Source: an uncultured Collinsella sp.
Lineage (GTDB): Bacteria > Actinomycetota > Coriobacteriia > Coriobacteriales > Coriobacteriaceae
Length of the DNA: 53,477 nt
Assembly: GCA_934654625.1 (NCBI GenBank)
Contig: CAKUGM010000003.1
Coordinates: forward strand, 1-53,477
Reading direction: 5' to 3'
The position numbers and the translations under genes were made by a program. This document shows positions 14,507 through 22,837 of this stretch, in pieces (the first letter of the stretch is position 1; each line of letters starts with the position of its first letter). Below the pieces are notes generated by a model that ran no database searches, was not told where the DNA came from, and saw only the letters and a program-made list of their open reading frames with translations.

Positions 14507-17311
14507 ATGGGATTCATGTCTAAGCTGCTCTCGTTCGGTTCCGATAAAGACGTCAAGCGCTACGAGAAGATCGTGGATAAGATCAACGGTCTCGAGCCCG
14601 ACTTCGTCAAGATGACCGACGAGGAGCTGGCGGGCCAGACGGCTAAGTTCCGCGAGCGTTACGAGGCTGGCGAGACGCTCGACGCACTTCTGCCCGAGGC
14701 GTTCGCCACCGTTCGCGAAGCTTCCAAGCGCACGCTTGGCATGCGTCATTTTGACGTTCAGCTCATCGGTGCCATGGCCCTGCATGAGGGTATGATCGCC
14801 GAGATGAAGACCGGCGAAGGTAAAACGCTTGTCTCCACGCTCGCCGGCTACCTCAACGCCATTCCCGCCAAGGGCGTCCACATCGTCACCGTCAACGATT
14901 ACCTGGCAAAGCGCGACTCCGAGTGGATGGGCAAGATCTACCGTTTCTTGGGCATGACCGTGGGCCTGCTGCAAAACGGTATGCCGCTCGAGGACAAGCT
15001 CCCCGCGTACGCCGCCGACGTCACCTATGGCACCAACTCCGAGTTCGGCTTTGATTACCTGCGCGACAACATGGTGGTGCGCGCCGGCCAGCGCGTGCAG
15101 CGCGGCCATGCCTACGCCATCGTCGACGAGGTCGACTCCATCCTGATCGATGAGGCTCGTACGCCCCTTATCATCTCGGGCGCCGGCACCAAGTCTGCAA
15201 GCACCTACAAGGACTTCGCCCGTGCCGTGCGCGGTCTGGAGCGCGGCGAGGAGGTCCAGCACGACATGCTGGCGGCTACCGAGCCCCAGGAGGAGACCGG
15301 CGACTACGTGATGGACGAGGCCAAGCATACCATCGCGGCCACCGAGCGCGGCCTGAAGAAGATCGAGCAGCGCCTGGGCATCGAGGACATCTACGGCGAC
15401 CTTTCCGGCCAGCTGGTCAACCACCTGCAGCAGGCGCTCAAGGCCCAGTACATGTTCCACCGCGACAAGCAGTACGTCGTGCAAAACGGCGAGGTCAAGA
15501 TCGTCGACGAGTTCACCGGTCGCATCATGGAGGGCCGTCGCTACTCCGAGGGCCTGCACCAGGCTATCGAGGCCAAAGAGGGCGTGCTCGTGCGTGAGGA
15601 GAACCAGACGCTCGCCACTATCACCCTGCAAAACTACTTCCGCCTGTACGACAAGCTCTCCGGTATGACCGGTACCGCTCTGACCGAGGATGCCGAGTTC
15701 CGCGAGATCTATAAGCTTCCCGTTCAGGTGATTCCCTCCAACAAGCCCGTTATCCGCGTGGACCACGAGGATCTGGTCTACCGCACCATCGAGGCTAAGT
15801 TCAACGCCGTTGCCGACGACGTCGAGGCCCGTCACGCCAAGGGCCAGCCCGTGCTGGTGGGCACCGTGTCCATCGAGAGCTCCGAGAAGCTCTCCCGCCT
15901 GCTCGACAGCCGCGGTATCAAGCACGCCATCCTCAACGCTAAATTCCACGAGCACGAGGCCCATATCGTTGCCCAGGCGGGCCGCTACGGCGCCGTGACC
16001 ATCGCCACCAACATGGCCGGCCGCGGTACCGACATCCTGCTTGGCGGCAATCCCGACGAGCTTGCGCGCGAGACGCTCGCCAACGCAGGCATCGAGATGG
16101 CCGACGCCACCCTCGAGCAGCTCGAGAGCGCACGCGAGCAGGCCGTTGCCACCTGCAAGGCCGAGCGCGAGCGCGTTCTTGCCGCCGGCGGCCTGACCGT
16201 CATCGGCACCGAGCGCCATGAGTCCCGTCGTATCGACAATCAGCTGCGCGGCCGTTCCGGCCGTCAGGGCGATCCGGGCGAGACGCAGTTCTACCTCTCG
16301 CTCGAGGACGACCTCATGCGCCTGTTTGGCGGCGACAAGATGGACCGCATCTCCAACATGATGCTTTCGGCGGATATGCCCGACGACATGCCCATCCAGC
16401 ACAAGTTTGTTTCCAAGGCCGTGGAGAGCGCCCAGCGCAAGGTTGAGAACATCAACTTCTCCATGCGTAAGAACGTCCTTGAGTACGACGACGTCATGAA
16501 TAAGCAGCGCCAGGTTATCTACGGCGAGCGCAACATGATTCTGGACGGCAAGGACCTTACCGACCACGTTTCGGACGTCATCAAGGACACCGTGGCCCGC
16601 TGCGTGCAGGAGTTCTGCGCCACCGATAGCCATGAGGGCGAGCGCGACCTCGAGGGTCTGCACAAGTGGCTTGTGGAGCTCACGGGCAACCTCGATGCTC
16701 CCGATTTCACCGACGAGGCATACGATAAACTCAACGCCGAAGTCCTCGCATATGTTCAGCAGTGCTACGACGCCAAAGCCGAGCGCCTGGGCGACGACCT
16801 CATGCGCGAGCTCAACTGCCAGGTCATGCTGCGCGTGATCGACACCCGCTGGATGAACTACCTGCAGGAGATGGACTACCTCAAGACCGGTATCGGCCTG
16901 CGCGGCTTTGGTCAGCGCGACCCGCTGGTCGAGTACAAGTCCGAGGCCTTTGCCGCCTTCCAGACGCTTGTCGACACCATGTACGAGGATTACCTGCGTA
17001 CCGTCCTGCGCATCGAGATCAAGAACGCTCCCGCGCCCGCGCATGAGCCGTCTGCCGATCTTGAGGGCGCCCAGTACTCCGGCCCTGCCGAGGTCGATGG
17101 CGACGACGCCTCCGCAACAGTGCGCCGTGAGGCCGCTGCCCGCGCCCGCACCGCCGTTACGGGAGGTTCCGGTGCGGCCAACTCCTTTGGACACGTGCAG
17201 ACCTACCGCAAGGACGAGTCTGACGACCCGTACATCAACGTGGGCCGCAACGAGCCGTGCCCCTGCGGCTCGGGCAAGAAGTTCAAGAACTGCCATGGTA
17301 GGAACCGATAA
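14507..17311 (+). CDS. secA: Preprotein translocase ATPase SecA
   Basis: Drives secretory proteins through SecYEG with ATP. At 934 residues it is full length. Walker A is MKTGEGKT (100-107), the DEAD-like box is VDEVDS followed by IDEARTP, and the helicase C-terminal half shows GRGTDILLGGN and RGRSGRQGDPGE. The preprotein cross-linking and helical scaffold regions lie between and after. The C terminus is a complete zinc-binding SEC-C motif (CPCGSGKKFKNCHG). GTAAAGGA precedes the ATG. The prfB start codon follows directly after the TAA, an arrangement like the secA-prfB pair of Bacillus. Confidence 0.98.
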   Translation: MGFMSKLLSFGSDKDVKRYEKIVDKINGLEPDFVKMTDEELAGQTAKFRERYEAGETLDALLPEAFATVREASKRTLGMRHFDVQLIGAMALHEGMIAEMKTGEGKTLVSTLAGYLNAIPAKGVHIVTVNDYLAKRDSEWMGKIYRFLGMTVGLLQNGMPLEDKLPAYAADVTYGTNSEFGFDYLRDNMVVRAGQRVQRGHAYAIVDEVDSILIDEARTPLIISGAGTKSASTYKDFARAVRGLERGEEVQHDMLAATEPQEETGDYVMDEAKHTIAATERGLKKIEQRLGIEDIYGDLSGQLVNHLQQALKAQYMFHRDKQYVVQNGEVKIVDEFTGRIMEGRRYSEGLHQAIEAKEGVLVREENQTLATITLQNYFRLYDKLSGMTGTALTEDAEFREIYKLPVQVIPSNKPVIRVDHEDLVYRTIEAKFNAVADDVEARHAKGQPVLVGTVSIESSEKLSRLLDSRGIKHAILNAKFHEHEAHIVAQAGRYGAVTIATNMAGRGTDILLGGNPDELARETLANAGIEMADATLEQLESAREQAVATCKAERERVLAAGGLTVIGTERHESRRIDNQLRGRSGRQGDPGETQFYLSLEDDLMRLFGGDKMDRISNMMLSADMPDDMPIQHKFVSKAVESAQRKVENINFSMRKNVLEYDDVMNKQRQVIYGERNMILDGKDLTDHVSDVIKDTVARCVQEFCATDSHEGERDLEGLHKWLVELTGNLDAPDFTDEAYDKLNAEVLAYVQQCYDAKAERLGDDLMRELNCQVMLRVIDTRWMNYLQEMDYLKTGIGLRGFGQRDPLVEYKSEAFAAFQTLVDTMYEDYLRTVLRIEIKNAPAPAHEPSADLEGAQYSGPAEVDGDDASATVRREAAARARTAVTGGSGAANSFGHVQTYRKDESDDPYINVGRNEPCPCGSGKKFKNCHGRNR

Positions 17312-18469
17312 GTGTCAACCGAGATCATGACGACCTCGACCGAGGCCCTGGACACACTGAGTGCGCGCCTGGCCGAGGTCGAGGCCTATCTTCATTTAGA
17401 TGAGAAGCGCGCCCGCGTGGCGGAGCTCGAGGCGAAAAGCGCCGAGGCCGGTTTTTGGGATAACCCTGATGCCGCCCGCGCGTTGATGGCCGAGCTTTCC
17501 GGCTGCAAAGAGGATATCCAGGCCGTGACGGATGCACGCGAGGGAATCTCCGATGCGCGCGCCGCACTCGAGCTTGCCGACGAGATGGGCGGTGACGAGG
17601 AGTTGCTGGCCGAAGCGGCGTCTACGGCGCAGAGCCTTGAGCGCAAGATCGACGAGATGGAGCTTTCCAGCTGGTTTACCGGTGAGTTCGATCACGGCAA
17701 CGCGATCCTTACCATTAAGCCCGGACAGGGTGGCCTTGAGGCTCAGGACTGGACCTTCATGCTCTTCAAGATGTACATGAAGTACTGCTCCCGCCGTGGC
17801 TGGAAGGTGACGGTCAACGACTGTCCCGCGGCCGAGGTTATCGGCATCGACCGTGCCACCATCACCGTCGAAGGCAAGAATGCCTTCGGTATGCTGCGCG
17901 CCGAGGCGGGCGTGCATCGTTTGGTACGCATTTCGCCTACGGATGACAAGAAGCGCCGCCAGACTACGTTTGCGGGCGTGGAAGTTATCCCGGTGCTTCC
18001 CGACGACATCGAGGTCGAGGTCGATCCCGGCGACATCCGCGTGGACGTGTACCATGCGAGCGGCCCCGGCGGCCAGGGCGTCAACACCACCGACTCCGCC
18101 GTGCGCGTGACGCATATCCCTACCGGCATCGTGGTCACCTGTCAAAACGAGCGCAGCCAGATCCAGAACAAGGCCGCGTGCATGCAGATCCTCAAGGCGC
18201 GCCTCTACGAGCTGGAGCTGCAAAAGCGCGAGGAGGCTCTCGACGAGATTCGCGGGCCCAAGCATACGATCGGCTTCGGCAACCAGATTCGAAGCTATGT
18301 GCTCTATCCGTATCAAATGGTCAAGGATCTGCGCACGGGCGTGGAGACGGGCAACCCCGACGCCGTTTTGGAAGACGGCGACCTCGATCCGTTCGTCTTC
18401 GGCTATCACCGTTGGGCGACGGGCAATGCCGAGGGACCGTCTGCGCAGGATGCTTTGCTGGACGAATAG
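17312..18469 (+). CDS. prfB: Peptide chain release factor 2, with SPT in place of SPF
   Basis: Class I release factor that reads UAA/UGA and triggers peptide release. The 385-residue protein has the coiled N-terminal domain, the catalytic GGQ at 253-255 (GPGGQGVNTTDSAV), and the RF2-type NERSQIQNK and QIRSYVL segments. The codon-recognition tripeptide, SPF in RF2 of other bacteria, reads S208-P209-T210 here (VRISPTDDKKRRQTTF), confirmed from TCG CCT ACG at 17933-17941. The programmed in-frame UGA frameshift found in many prfB genes is absent. GTG start is set directly after the secA stop; translation is likely coupled. It itself ends in TAG, which only RF1 reads. Confidence 0.96.
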   Translation: MSTEIMTTSTEALDTLSARLAEVEAYLHLDEKRARVAELEAKSAEAGFWDNPDAARALMAELSGCKEDIQAVTDAREGISDARAALELADEMGGDEELLAEAASTAQSLERKIDEMELSSWFTGEFDHGNAILTIKPGQGGLEAQDWTFMLFKMYMKYCSRRGWKVTVNDCPAAEVIGIDRATITVEGKNAFGMLRAEAGVHRLVRISPTDDKKRRQTTFAGVEVIPVLPDDIEVEVDPGDIRVDVYHASGPGGQGVNTTDSAVRVTHIPTGIVVTCQNERSQIQNKAACMQILKARLYELELQKREEALDEIRGPKHTIGFGNQIRSYVLYPYQMVKDLRTGVETGNPDAVLEDGDLDPFVFGYHRWATGNAEGPSAQDALLDE

Positions 18470-18541
18470 CCTACGCTTGCGGATGGGCCGGTTCTCGCGC
18501 CGGGCTTCGTCCGCTACAATCGGATACGCTGATACCTAAGG

Positions 18542-18573
18542 GGACGCGCCGTGAACGTTGCGGTGCGTCCTTT
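18542..18573 (+). terminator. Terminator of secA-prfB
   Basis: A 10-bp stem GGACGCGCCG / CGGTGCGTCC (18542-18551 with 18561-18570, one G-U pair), 9-base loop, then TTTCT. It lies 73 bases past the prfB stop and just before the yitT ribosome-binding site. Confidence 0.65.
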
Positions 18574-18589
18574 CTCATGAGGAGGAACC

Positions 18590-19480
18590 GTGGCGCATCG
18601 TTTGGATATCAAGCGCATCATCCAGTCGAATTTCGTTCGCGACCTGCCGATGATCGTGCTCGGTTGCGCTATCGCGGCGTTCGCGACCGATATGTTCATG
18701 ATCCCCAACGGCCTTGCGGCCGGTGGCGTTACGGGCGTGGCGACGATCATACAGGAGCTCGGTGCCCGTAACGGCCTGACGCTTCCCGTCGGTATGCAGA
18801 CCATCGTGATCAACGCTGTGCTGCTGCTTGCCGTGGCGCGTGCGGGAGGTTTGCTCTACGTTATCCAAACGGTGACGGGATTTGTCTTGCTCGGCGTGTT
18901 CACTGACTTATTCGCCCCCTTTGTTACGCCGCTTGGTGGGGAAGAGCTGATGCTTTCCGCCTTGTGGGGTGCGATCGCCTGCGGTTTGGGCTATGGCTTG
19001 GTGCTGCGTTGCGGCTCCAACACCGGCGGCTCCGACACGATCGGTCAGATTATTTCGCGCAAGACGTCGCTGCCGGTGGGCGCCACCACGATGGTGATCG
19101 ACGTCACCGTCTGCGCGCTTTCCATCCCGGTGTTCTCGCTCGTCAACGCCCTTTATGCCGCGCTCGCCATGGTGCTTATGGGCATCGTGGTCGACGCCGT
19201 GGTCGATGGCGGCAACAAGCGCCGCATGGCCTTCATCATCTCCGATAAGTTTCCCGATATCGCGGCCGATATCCTGTACGGTCTGGGTCGCGGCTGCACC
19301 AAGCTGCGCGCAACGGGCATGTGGAGCGGTAGCGACAAGCCTGTGCTCATGGTGATCCTCGAGCGTCGCGAGCTTTCGCCCCTCAAGGCCATCGTGGCGG
19401 AGCGCGACCGCGATGCCATCGTCATCATCTCCGACGTTACCGAGGCGTTTGGCGAGGGCTTCAAAGAGTTGGGTGCATGA
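18590..19480 (+). CDS. YitT-family membrane protein
   Basis: A 296-residue inner-membrane protein with a DUF161 (YitT) part and a DUF2179 cytoplasmic tail. Five to six hydrophobic helices are visible in residues 15-205, including LPMIVLGCAIAAFATDMFMI and VLRCGSNTGGSDTIGQIIS, the conserved glycine/serine loop of the family. The soluble tail from about residue 210 (FIISDKFPDIAADI...) is a regulatory ferredoxin-like domain. GTG start follows GGAGGAA closely. Function of YitT proteins is unsettled; transport is suspected. It ends in TGA, rare here. TACAAT at 18515-18520 could be a promoter -10 overlapping the prfB terminator region. Confidence 0.9.
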   Translation: MAHRLDIKRIIQSNFVRDLPMIVLGCAIAAFATDMFMIPNGLAAGGVTGVATIIQELGARNGLTLPVGMQTIVINAVLLLAVARAGGLLYVIQTVTGFVLLGVFTDLFAPFVTPLGGEELMLSALWGAIACGLGYGLVLRCGSNTGGSDTIGQIISRKTSLPVGATTMVIDVTVCALSIPVFSLVNALYAALAMVLMGIVVDAVVDGGNKRRMAFIISDKFPDIAADILYGLGRGCTKLRATGMWSGSDKPVLMVILERRELSPLKAIVAERDRDAIVIISDVTEAFGEGFKELGA

Positions 19481-19483
19481 TGC

Positions 19484-19510
19484 GGCGGCGGGCATGTGGT
19501 GCCCGCCGCC
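19484..19510 (+). terminator. Hairpin after yitT
   Basis: A perfect 11-bp GC-only-type stem (19484-19494 with 19500-19510) with a 5-base loop lies three bases after the yitT stop. The following GTCTTCAT is a weak T tract. Confidence 0.65.
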
Positions 19511-19689
19511 GTCTTCATATCGTGAAAAAACGTTTGCGCCCATTGGCCGATTGATGACCCCGTAGCGCGGTTGTGCCCGGCAATGGGGGGCGCTTGGTTC
19601 ATAATGGGAAAACGTACGTGTCGCTTTGCGAACCAAGGCGGTGCGGACGAGTTTGCAACCGACGACACAACGTGCGAAAGGAAGGCACC

Positions 19690-20523
19690 ATGAGCGATGA
19701 AGAGCTCAAGCACCTTGCCAACGAAGTGAGGAAGGGAATCGTCACCGGTGTCCATGCGGCGAAGTCGGGACATCCCGGCGGCTCGCTTGGAGCTGCGGAG
19801 ATCATGACCTACCTGTACTTTGAGGAGATGAATATCGACCCGGCCGATCCGCGCCGCGCCGACCGCGATCGCTTTGTGCTCTCCAAGGGCCACTGCGCGC
19901 CCGCTCTCTACGCCGTGCTCGCCGAGCGCGGTTACTTCCCCAAGGAGGACCTGCTTGCGCTTCGTCATATCGGCAGCCACCTGCAGGGTCATCCCAATAT
20001 GAACGACACCCCGGGTGTGGACATGTCCACCGGTTCGCTCGGCCAGGGCATCTCTGCTGCCGTGGGTATGGCGCTTGCCGCCAAGCACTGGGGCGACACC
20101 TATCGCACCTATGCCCTTCTGGGCGACGGCGAGGTCGAAGAGGGTCAGGTGTGGGAGGCCGCCATGTTCGCGGGCAACCATGCACTCGACAACCTCTGCG
20201 TGATCGTCGACCACAACGGCCTGCAGATCGACGGCACCATCGAGGAAGTCAACTCCGCGATGCCCATCGCCGATAAGTTCCGCGCCTTCAAGTTCCATGT
20301 GATCGAAGTTGCCGACGGCAACGATTTCGCGCAGCTCCGTGCGGCATTCGCCGAGGCCCGCGAGACCCATGGCGTCCCTACGTGCATCGTGTGCGAGACC
20401 GTCAAGGGCAAGGGCGTCTCCTTCATGGAGGACCAGGTTGGCTGGCACGGCAAGGCTCCCAACGACGAACAGTACGCTCAGGCCATGGCCGAGCTCGACG
20501 CTCATGACAAGGAGGGCGAATAA
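19690..20523 (+). CDS. Transketolase, N-terminal subunit
   Basis: First half of a split transketolase (277 residues) that transfers two-carbon units between sugar phosphates in the non-oxidative pentose phosphate pathway. It carries the thiamine-diphosphate and metal-binding region: SKGHCAPALYAVLAERGYF, GSLGQGISAAVGMALA, and the GDGEVEEGQVWEAAMFAGN...NLCVIVDHNGLQIDG motif (GDG to NG). The ATG at 19690 follows GAAAGGAAGG, and an upstream in-frame stretch has no family likeness. Stop and the next ATG share a base (TAATG), so both halves are made in step and form the enzyme together. Some split enzymes of this kind act as other transketolase-like enzymes; the classic role is most likely. Confidence 0.93.
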   Translation: MSDEELKHLANEVRKGIVTGVHAAKSGHPGGSLGAAEIMTYLYFEEMNIDPADPRRADRDRFVLSKGHCAPALYAVLAERGYFPKEDLLALRHIGSHLQGHPNMNDTPGVDMSTGSLGQGISAAVGMALAAKHWGDTYRTYALLGDGEVEEGQVWEAAMFAGNHALDNLCVIVDHNGLQIDGTIEEVNSAMPIADKFRAFKFHVIEVADGNDFAQLRAAFAEARETHGVPTCIVCETVKGKGVSFMEDQVGWHGKAPNDEQYAQAMAELDAHDKEGE

Positions 20524-21464
20524 TGGCAGACGTGAAGAAAATCGCCACGCGCGCGAGCTATGGTGAGGCCCTGGTCGAGCTGGGCGCTGAGCACGATGAC
20601 TTCGTCGTATTCGATGCCGACCTGGCCGCAGCCACTCAGACCGCCAAGTTCAAGGCGGCCTATCCCGATCGCTTCTTCGACGCCGGTATCGCCGAGTCCA
20701 ATCTGATGGGCATGGCCGCGGGCGTCGCCACCACCGACCGCGTTGCTTTTGCGAGCACCTTTGCCATGTTCGCTGCCGGCCGCGCCTTCGAGCAGGTTCG
20801 CAACTCCATCGGCTACCCGCATCTCAACGTCAAGATCGGCGCCACGCACGCCGGCATCTCGGTGGGCGAGGACGGCGCCACGCACCAGTGCAACGAGGAC
20901 ATCGCCCTTATGCGCGTGATTCCGGGCATGACCGTGATCGTGCCTGCCGATGATGTCGAGGCAAAGGCCTGCGTGCGCGCGGCCTATGAGCTCGACGGCC
21001 CCGTTTACATGCGCTTTGGCCGCCTTGCCGCCCCCGTCATCAACGACCCGGATACCTATGAGTTCGAGCTGGGTCGCGGCATCCTTATGCGCAAGGGCTC
21101 CGACGTGACCATCGTCGCTTGCGGTCTGATGGTCTCTGCCGCCCTTGAGGCCGCCGAGGCCCTTGCCGAGCGCGGCATCGACGCCGAGGTCATCAACATC
21201 CACACCATCAAGCCCATCGATGCCGACATCATCTTGAAGAGTGCCGAGAAGACCGGCCGTGTGGTGACGGTTGAGGAGCATTCCGTGATCGGCGGCCTGG
21301 GTGACGCCGTGGCCGACGTCTTGGTCCAGAACCATCCGGTTCCCATGAAGAAGATCGGCGTGGAGGATGTCTTTGGATACTCCGGCCCTGCGCTCGACCT
21401 GCTCCATGAGTTCGGTCTCGATGCCGAGGGCATCACCGAGAAGGTCGCCGCCTTCATGGCATAG
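20523..21464 (+). CDS. Transketolase, C-terminal subunit
   Basis: Second half of the split transketolase, 313 residues. It contains the pyrimidine-binding domain (FVVFDADLAAATQTAKF, FFDAGIAESNLMGMAAG with the catalytic Glu, GATHAGISVGEDGATHQ) and the transketolase C domain (VTIVACGLMVSAALEAAEAL, HTIKPIDAD, VTVEEHSVIGGLGDAVADVL). It starts on the last base of the preceding stop, so translation is coupled. A terminator follows after about 36 bases, making a two-gene unit. The arrangement is typical of split transketolases in Firmicutes and Actinobacteria anaerobes. Confidence 0.93.
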   Translation: MADVKKIATRASYGEALVELGAEHDDFVVFDADLAAATQTAKFKAAYPDRFFDAGIAESNLMGMAAGVATTDRVAFASTFAMFAAGRAFEQVRNSIGYPHLNVKIGATHAGISVGEDGATHQCNEDIALMRVIPGMTVIVPADDVEAKACVRAAYELDGPVYMRFGRLAAPVINDPDTYEFELGRGILMRKGSDVTIVACGLMVSAALEAAEALAERGIDAEVINIHTIKPIDADIILKSAEKTGRVVTVEEHSVIGGLGDAVADVLVQNHPVPMKKIGVEDVFGYSGPALDLLHEFGLDAEGITEKVAAFMA

Positions 21465-21500
21465 CTATTGATCGAGCCCTTTCGCCTAACGGCTTGATGC

Positions 21501-21534
21501 GCCCCGTTCGCCTTCACGGCGGGCGGGGCCTTTT
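21501..21534 (+). terminator. Rho-independent terminator of transketolase genes
   Basis: A 12-bp stem (21501-21512 with 21518-21529, two G-U pairs) closing a TTCAC loop, followed by CTTTT. Confidence 0.8.
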
Positions 21535-21590
21535 GATGGCGTGCCCCCCGGCTGCACGTTCGTGCATATGGCGTGCAAACATATGCCACT

Positions 21591-21620
21591 TTGATGACGT
21601 CCCGGCTGTCTTGCTACAAT
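21591..21620 (+). promoter_or_regulatory. Promoter of ftsE-ftsX
   Basis: TTGATG (21591-21596), 18 bases, TACAAT (21615-21620), preceded by TGC for an extended -10. The start codon is 45 bases downstream. Confidence 0.6.
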
Positions 21621-21664
21621 AGATAAGCTCATGTAGATTAAACGCACGACGTAAAGGAGCTTTT

Positions 21665-22837
21665 GTGGGTAACCACTTCCGTAAGCCCGGAGACGGGCAA
21701 GCGGCGCCGAAGGTCGAGGACCCTCGGTTGTCGGTTGTCTCGGCAGACGATATCGTCGCTCCGGAAGACACGGGTCTAGAACCCGTAACCGATCCCTTTG
21801 CATACACGCCTGCGCCCGACGTGACCGCTCCGGTGGTTCCGTTCGATGCGGTCGACTCCACCGGCGATATCGCAATGCCGTCCGTGGATGCCGATATGGA
21901 CCCGCAGGTCACGCAGCCCGGACTGCTTAACATCCCCTCGCCGACAGACCCTGTCGCCCCGTCTTCCACGGGCGCCTTCATGACCTCTGCCGGCGCGGTC
22001 GATCCTACGTCCACGGACGTGTCCGAGCAGCGCCAGGTCGCCTCGCTCGATGCCGCCTTGCAGAATCCGGACTTCACGTCCGTTTTCGCCCCGCAGGGCG
22101 ATTCCCGCAGAAAGATGGCGCGCGACGCCGGCGTCGAGCCCGTCATCTTGCTGGAGCATCTCACCAAGGTGTACGCCGCACAGCCCAATAAGCCCGCGTT
22201 GGACGACGTCAACATCGAGATCTATCCCGGTGAGTTCGTCTTCCTCGTCGGCCACTCCGGCTCCGGCAAGACTACCTTGCTCTCCACCTTGATGCGCGAC
22301 GTCAAGCCCACGTCTGGCCGCGTGCTTGTAGCCGGTCAGGATCTGATGCGCATCAAGAACCGCAAGGTCCCGTTCCTCCGCCGTCAGATCGGTGCCGTCT
22401 TCCAGGACTTCAAGCTCCTGCCCAACAAGACCGCCTACGAGAACGTCGCTTTTGCCCTCGAGTGCATCGGCAAACCCCGTGGCGTCATCCGCAGCCAGGT
22501 TCCCGAGGTGCTGCGCCTTGTTGGCCTGGCGGACCAGATGGACTCCATGCCCGACCAGCTCTCCGGTGGCGAGCAGCAGCGCGTTGCCGTTGCCCGCGCT
22601 ATGGTCAACCGCCCGCCGCTTCTGATCTGCGACGAGCCTACCGGTAACCTCGACCCGGCCATTTCGCTCGGCATCATGAAGCTGCTCGAGCGCATCAACC
22701 GCACGGGCACCACGGTTATCGTGGCTACGCACGACCGCGCTATGGTCGATTCCATGCGCCGTCGCGTTATCGCACTCGAGGCCGGCCATGTCATTCGCGA
22801 CCAGGAGAGGGGAGGTTACGGCAACTATGGCGCCTAG
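21665..22837 (+). CDS. ftsE: Cell-division ABC ATPase FtsE with long N-terminal extension
   Basis: ATP-binding partner of FtsX; the pair sits at the division septum and controls peptidoglycan hydrolases. The ABC domain begins near residue 160 (VILLEHLTKVY) with Walker A GHSGSGKT at 196-203, signature LSGGEQQ at 299-305, and Walker B LLICDEPTGNLDP. Ahead of it lie about 158 residues rich in Pro, Asp, Ala, Ser and Thr with no predicted fold, making 390 residues against the usual 220-230. GTG start follows GTAAAGGAG at good spacing, so the extension looks genuine. The end overlaps ftsX by 11 bases. Confidence 0.95.
   Translation: MGNHFRKPGDGQAAPKVEDPRLSVVSADDIVAPEDTGLEPVTDPFAYTPAPDVTAPVVPFDAVDSTGDIAMPSVDADMDPQVTQPGLLNIPSPTDPVAPSSTGAFMTSAGAVDPTSTDVSEQRQVASLDAALQNPDFTSVFAPQGDSRRKMARDAGVEPVILLEHLTKVYAAQPNKPALDDVNIEIYPGEFVFLVGHSGSGKTTLLSTLMRDVKPTSGRVLVAGQDLMRIKNRKVPFLRRQIGAVFQDFKLLPNKTAYENVAFALECIGKPRGVIRSQVPEVLRLVGLADQMDSMPDQLSGGEQQRVAVARAMVNRPPLLICDEPTGNLDPAISLGIMKLLERINRTGTTVIVATHDRAMVDSMRRRVIALEAGHVIRDQERGGYGNYGA

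Noticed and set aside
14465..17296. A 943-codon open frame antisense to secA
   Set aside because: Shadow of secA, with composition dominated by Leu, Val, Gly and His as expected from reverse reading of GC-rich codons.
17312..17420. Programmed +1 frameshift in prfB
   Set aside because: The reading frame is continuous and there is no in-frame CTTTGA site near codon 25.
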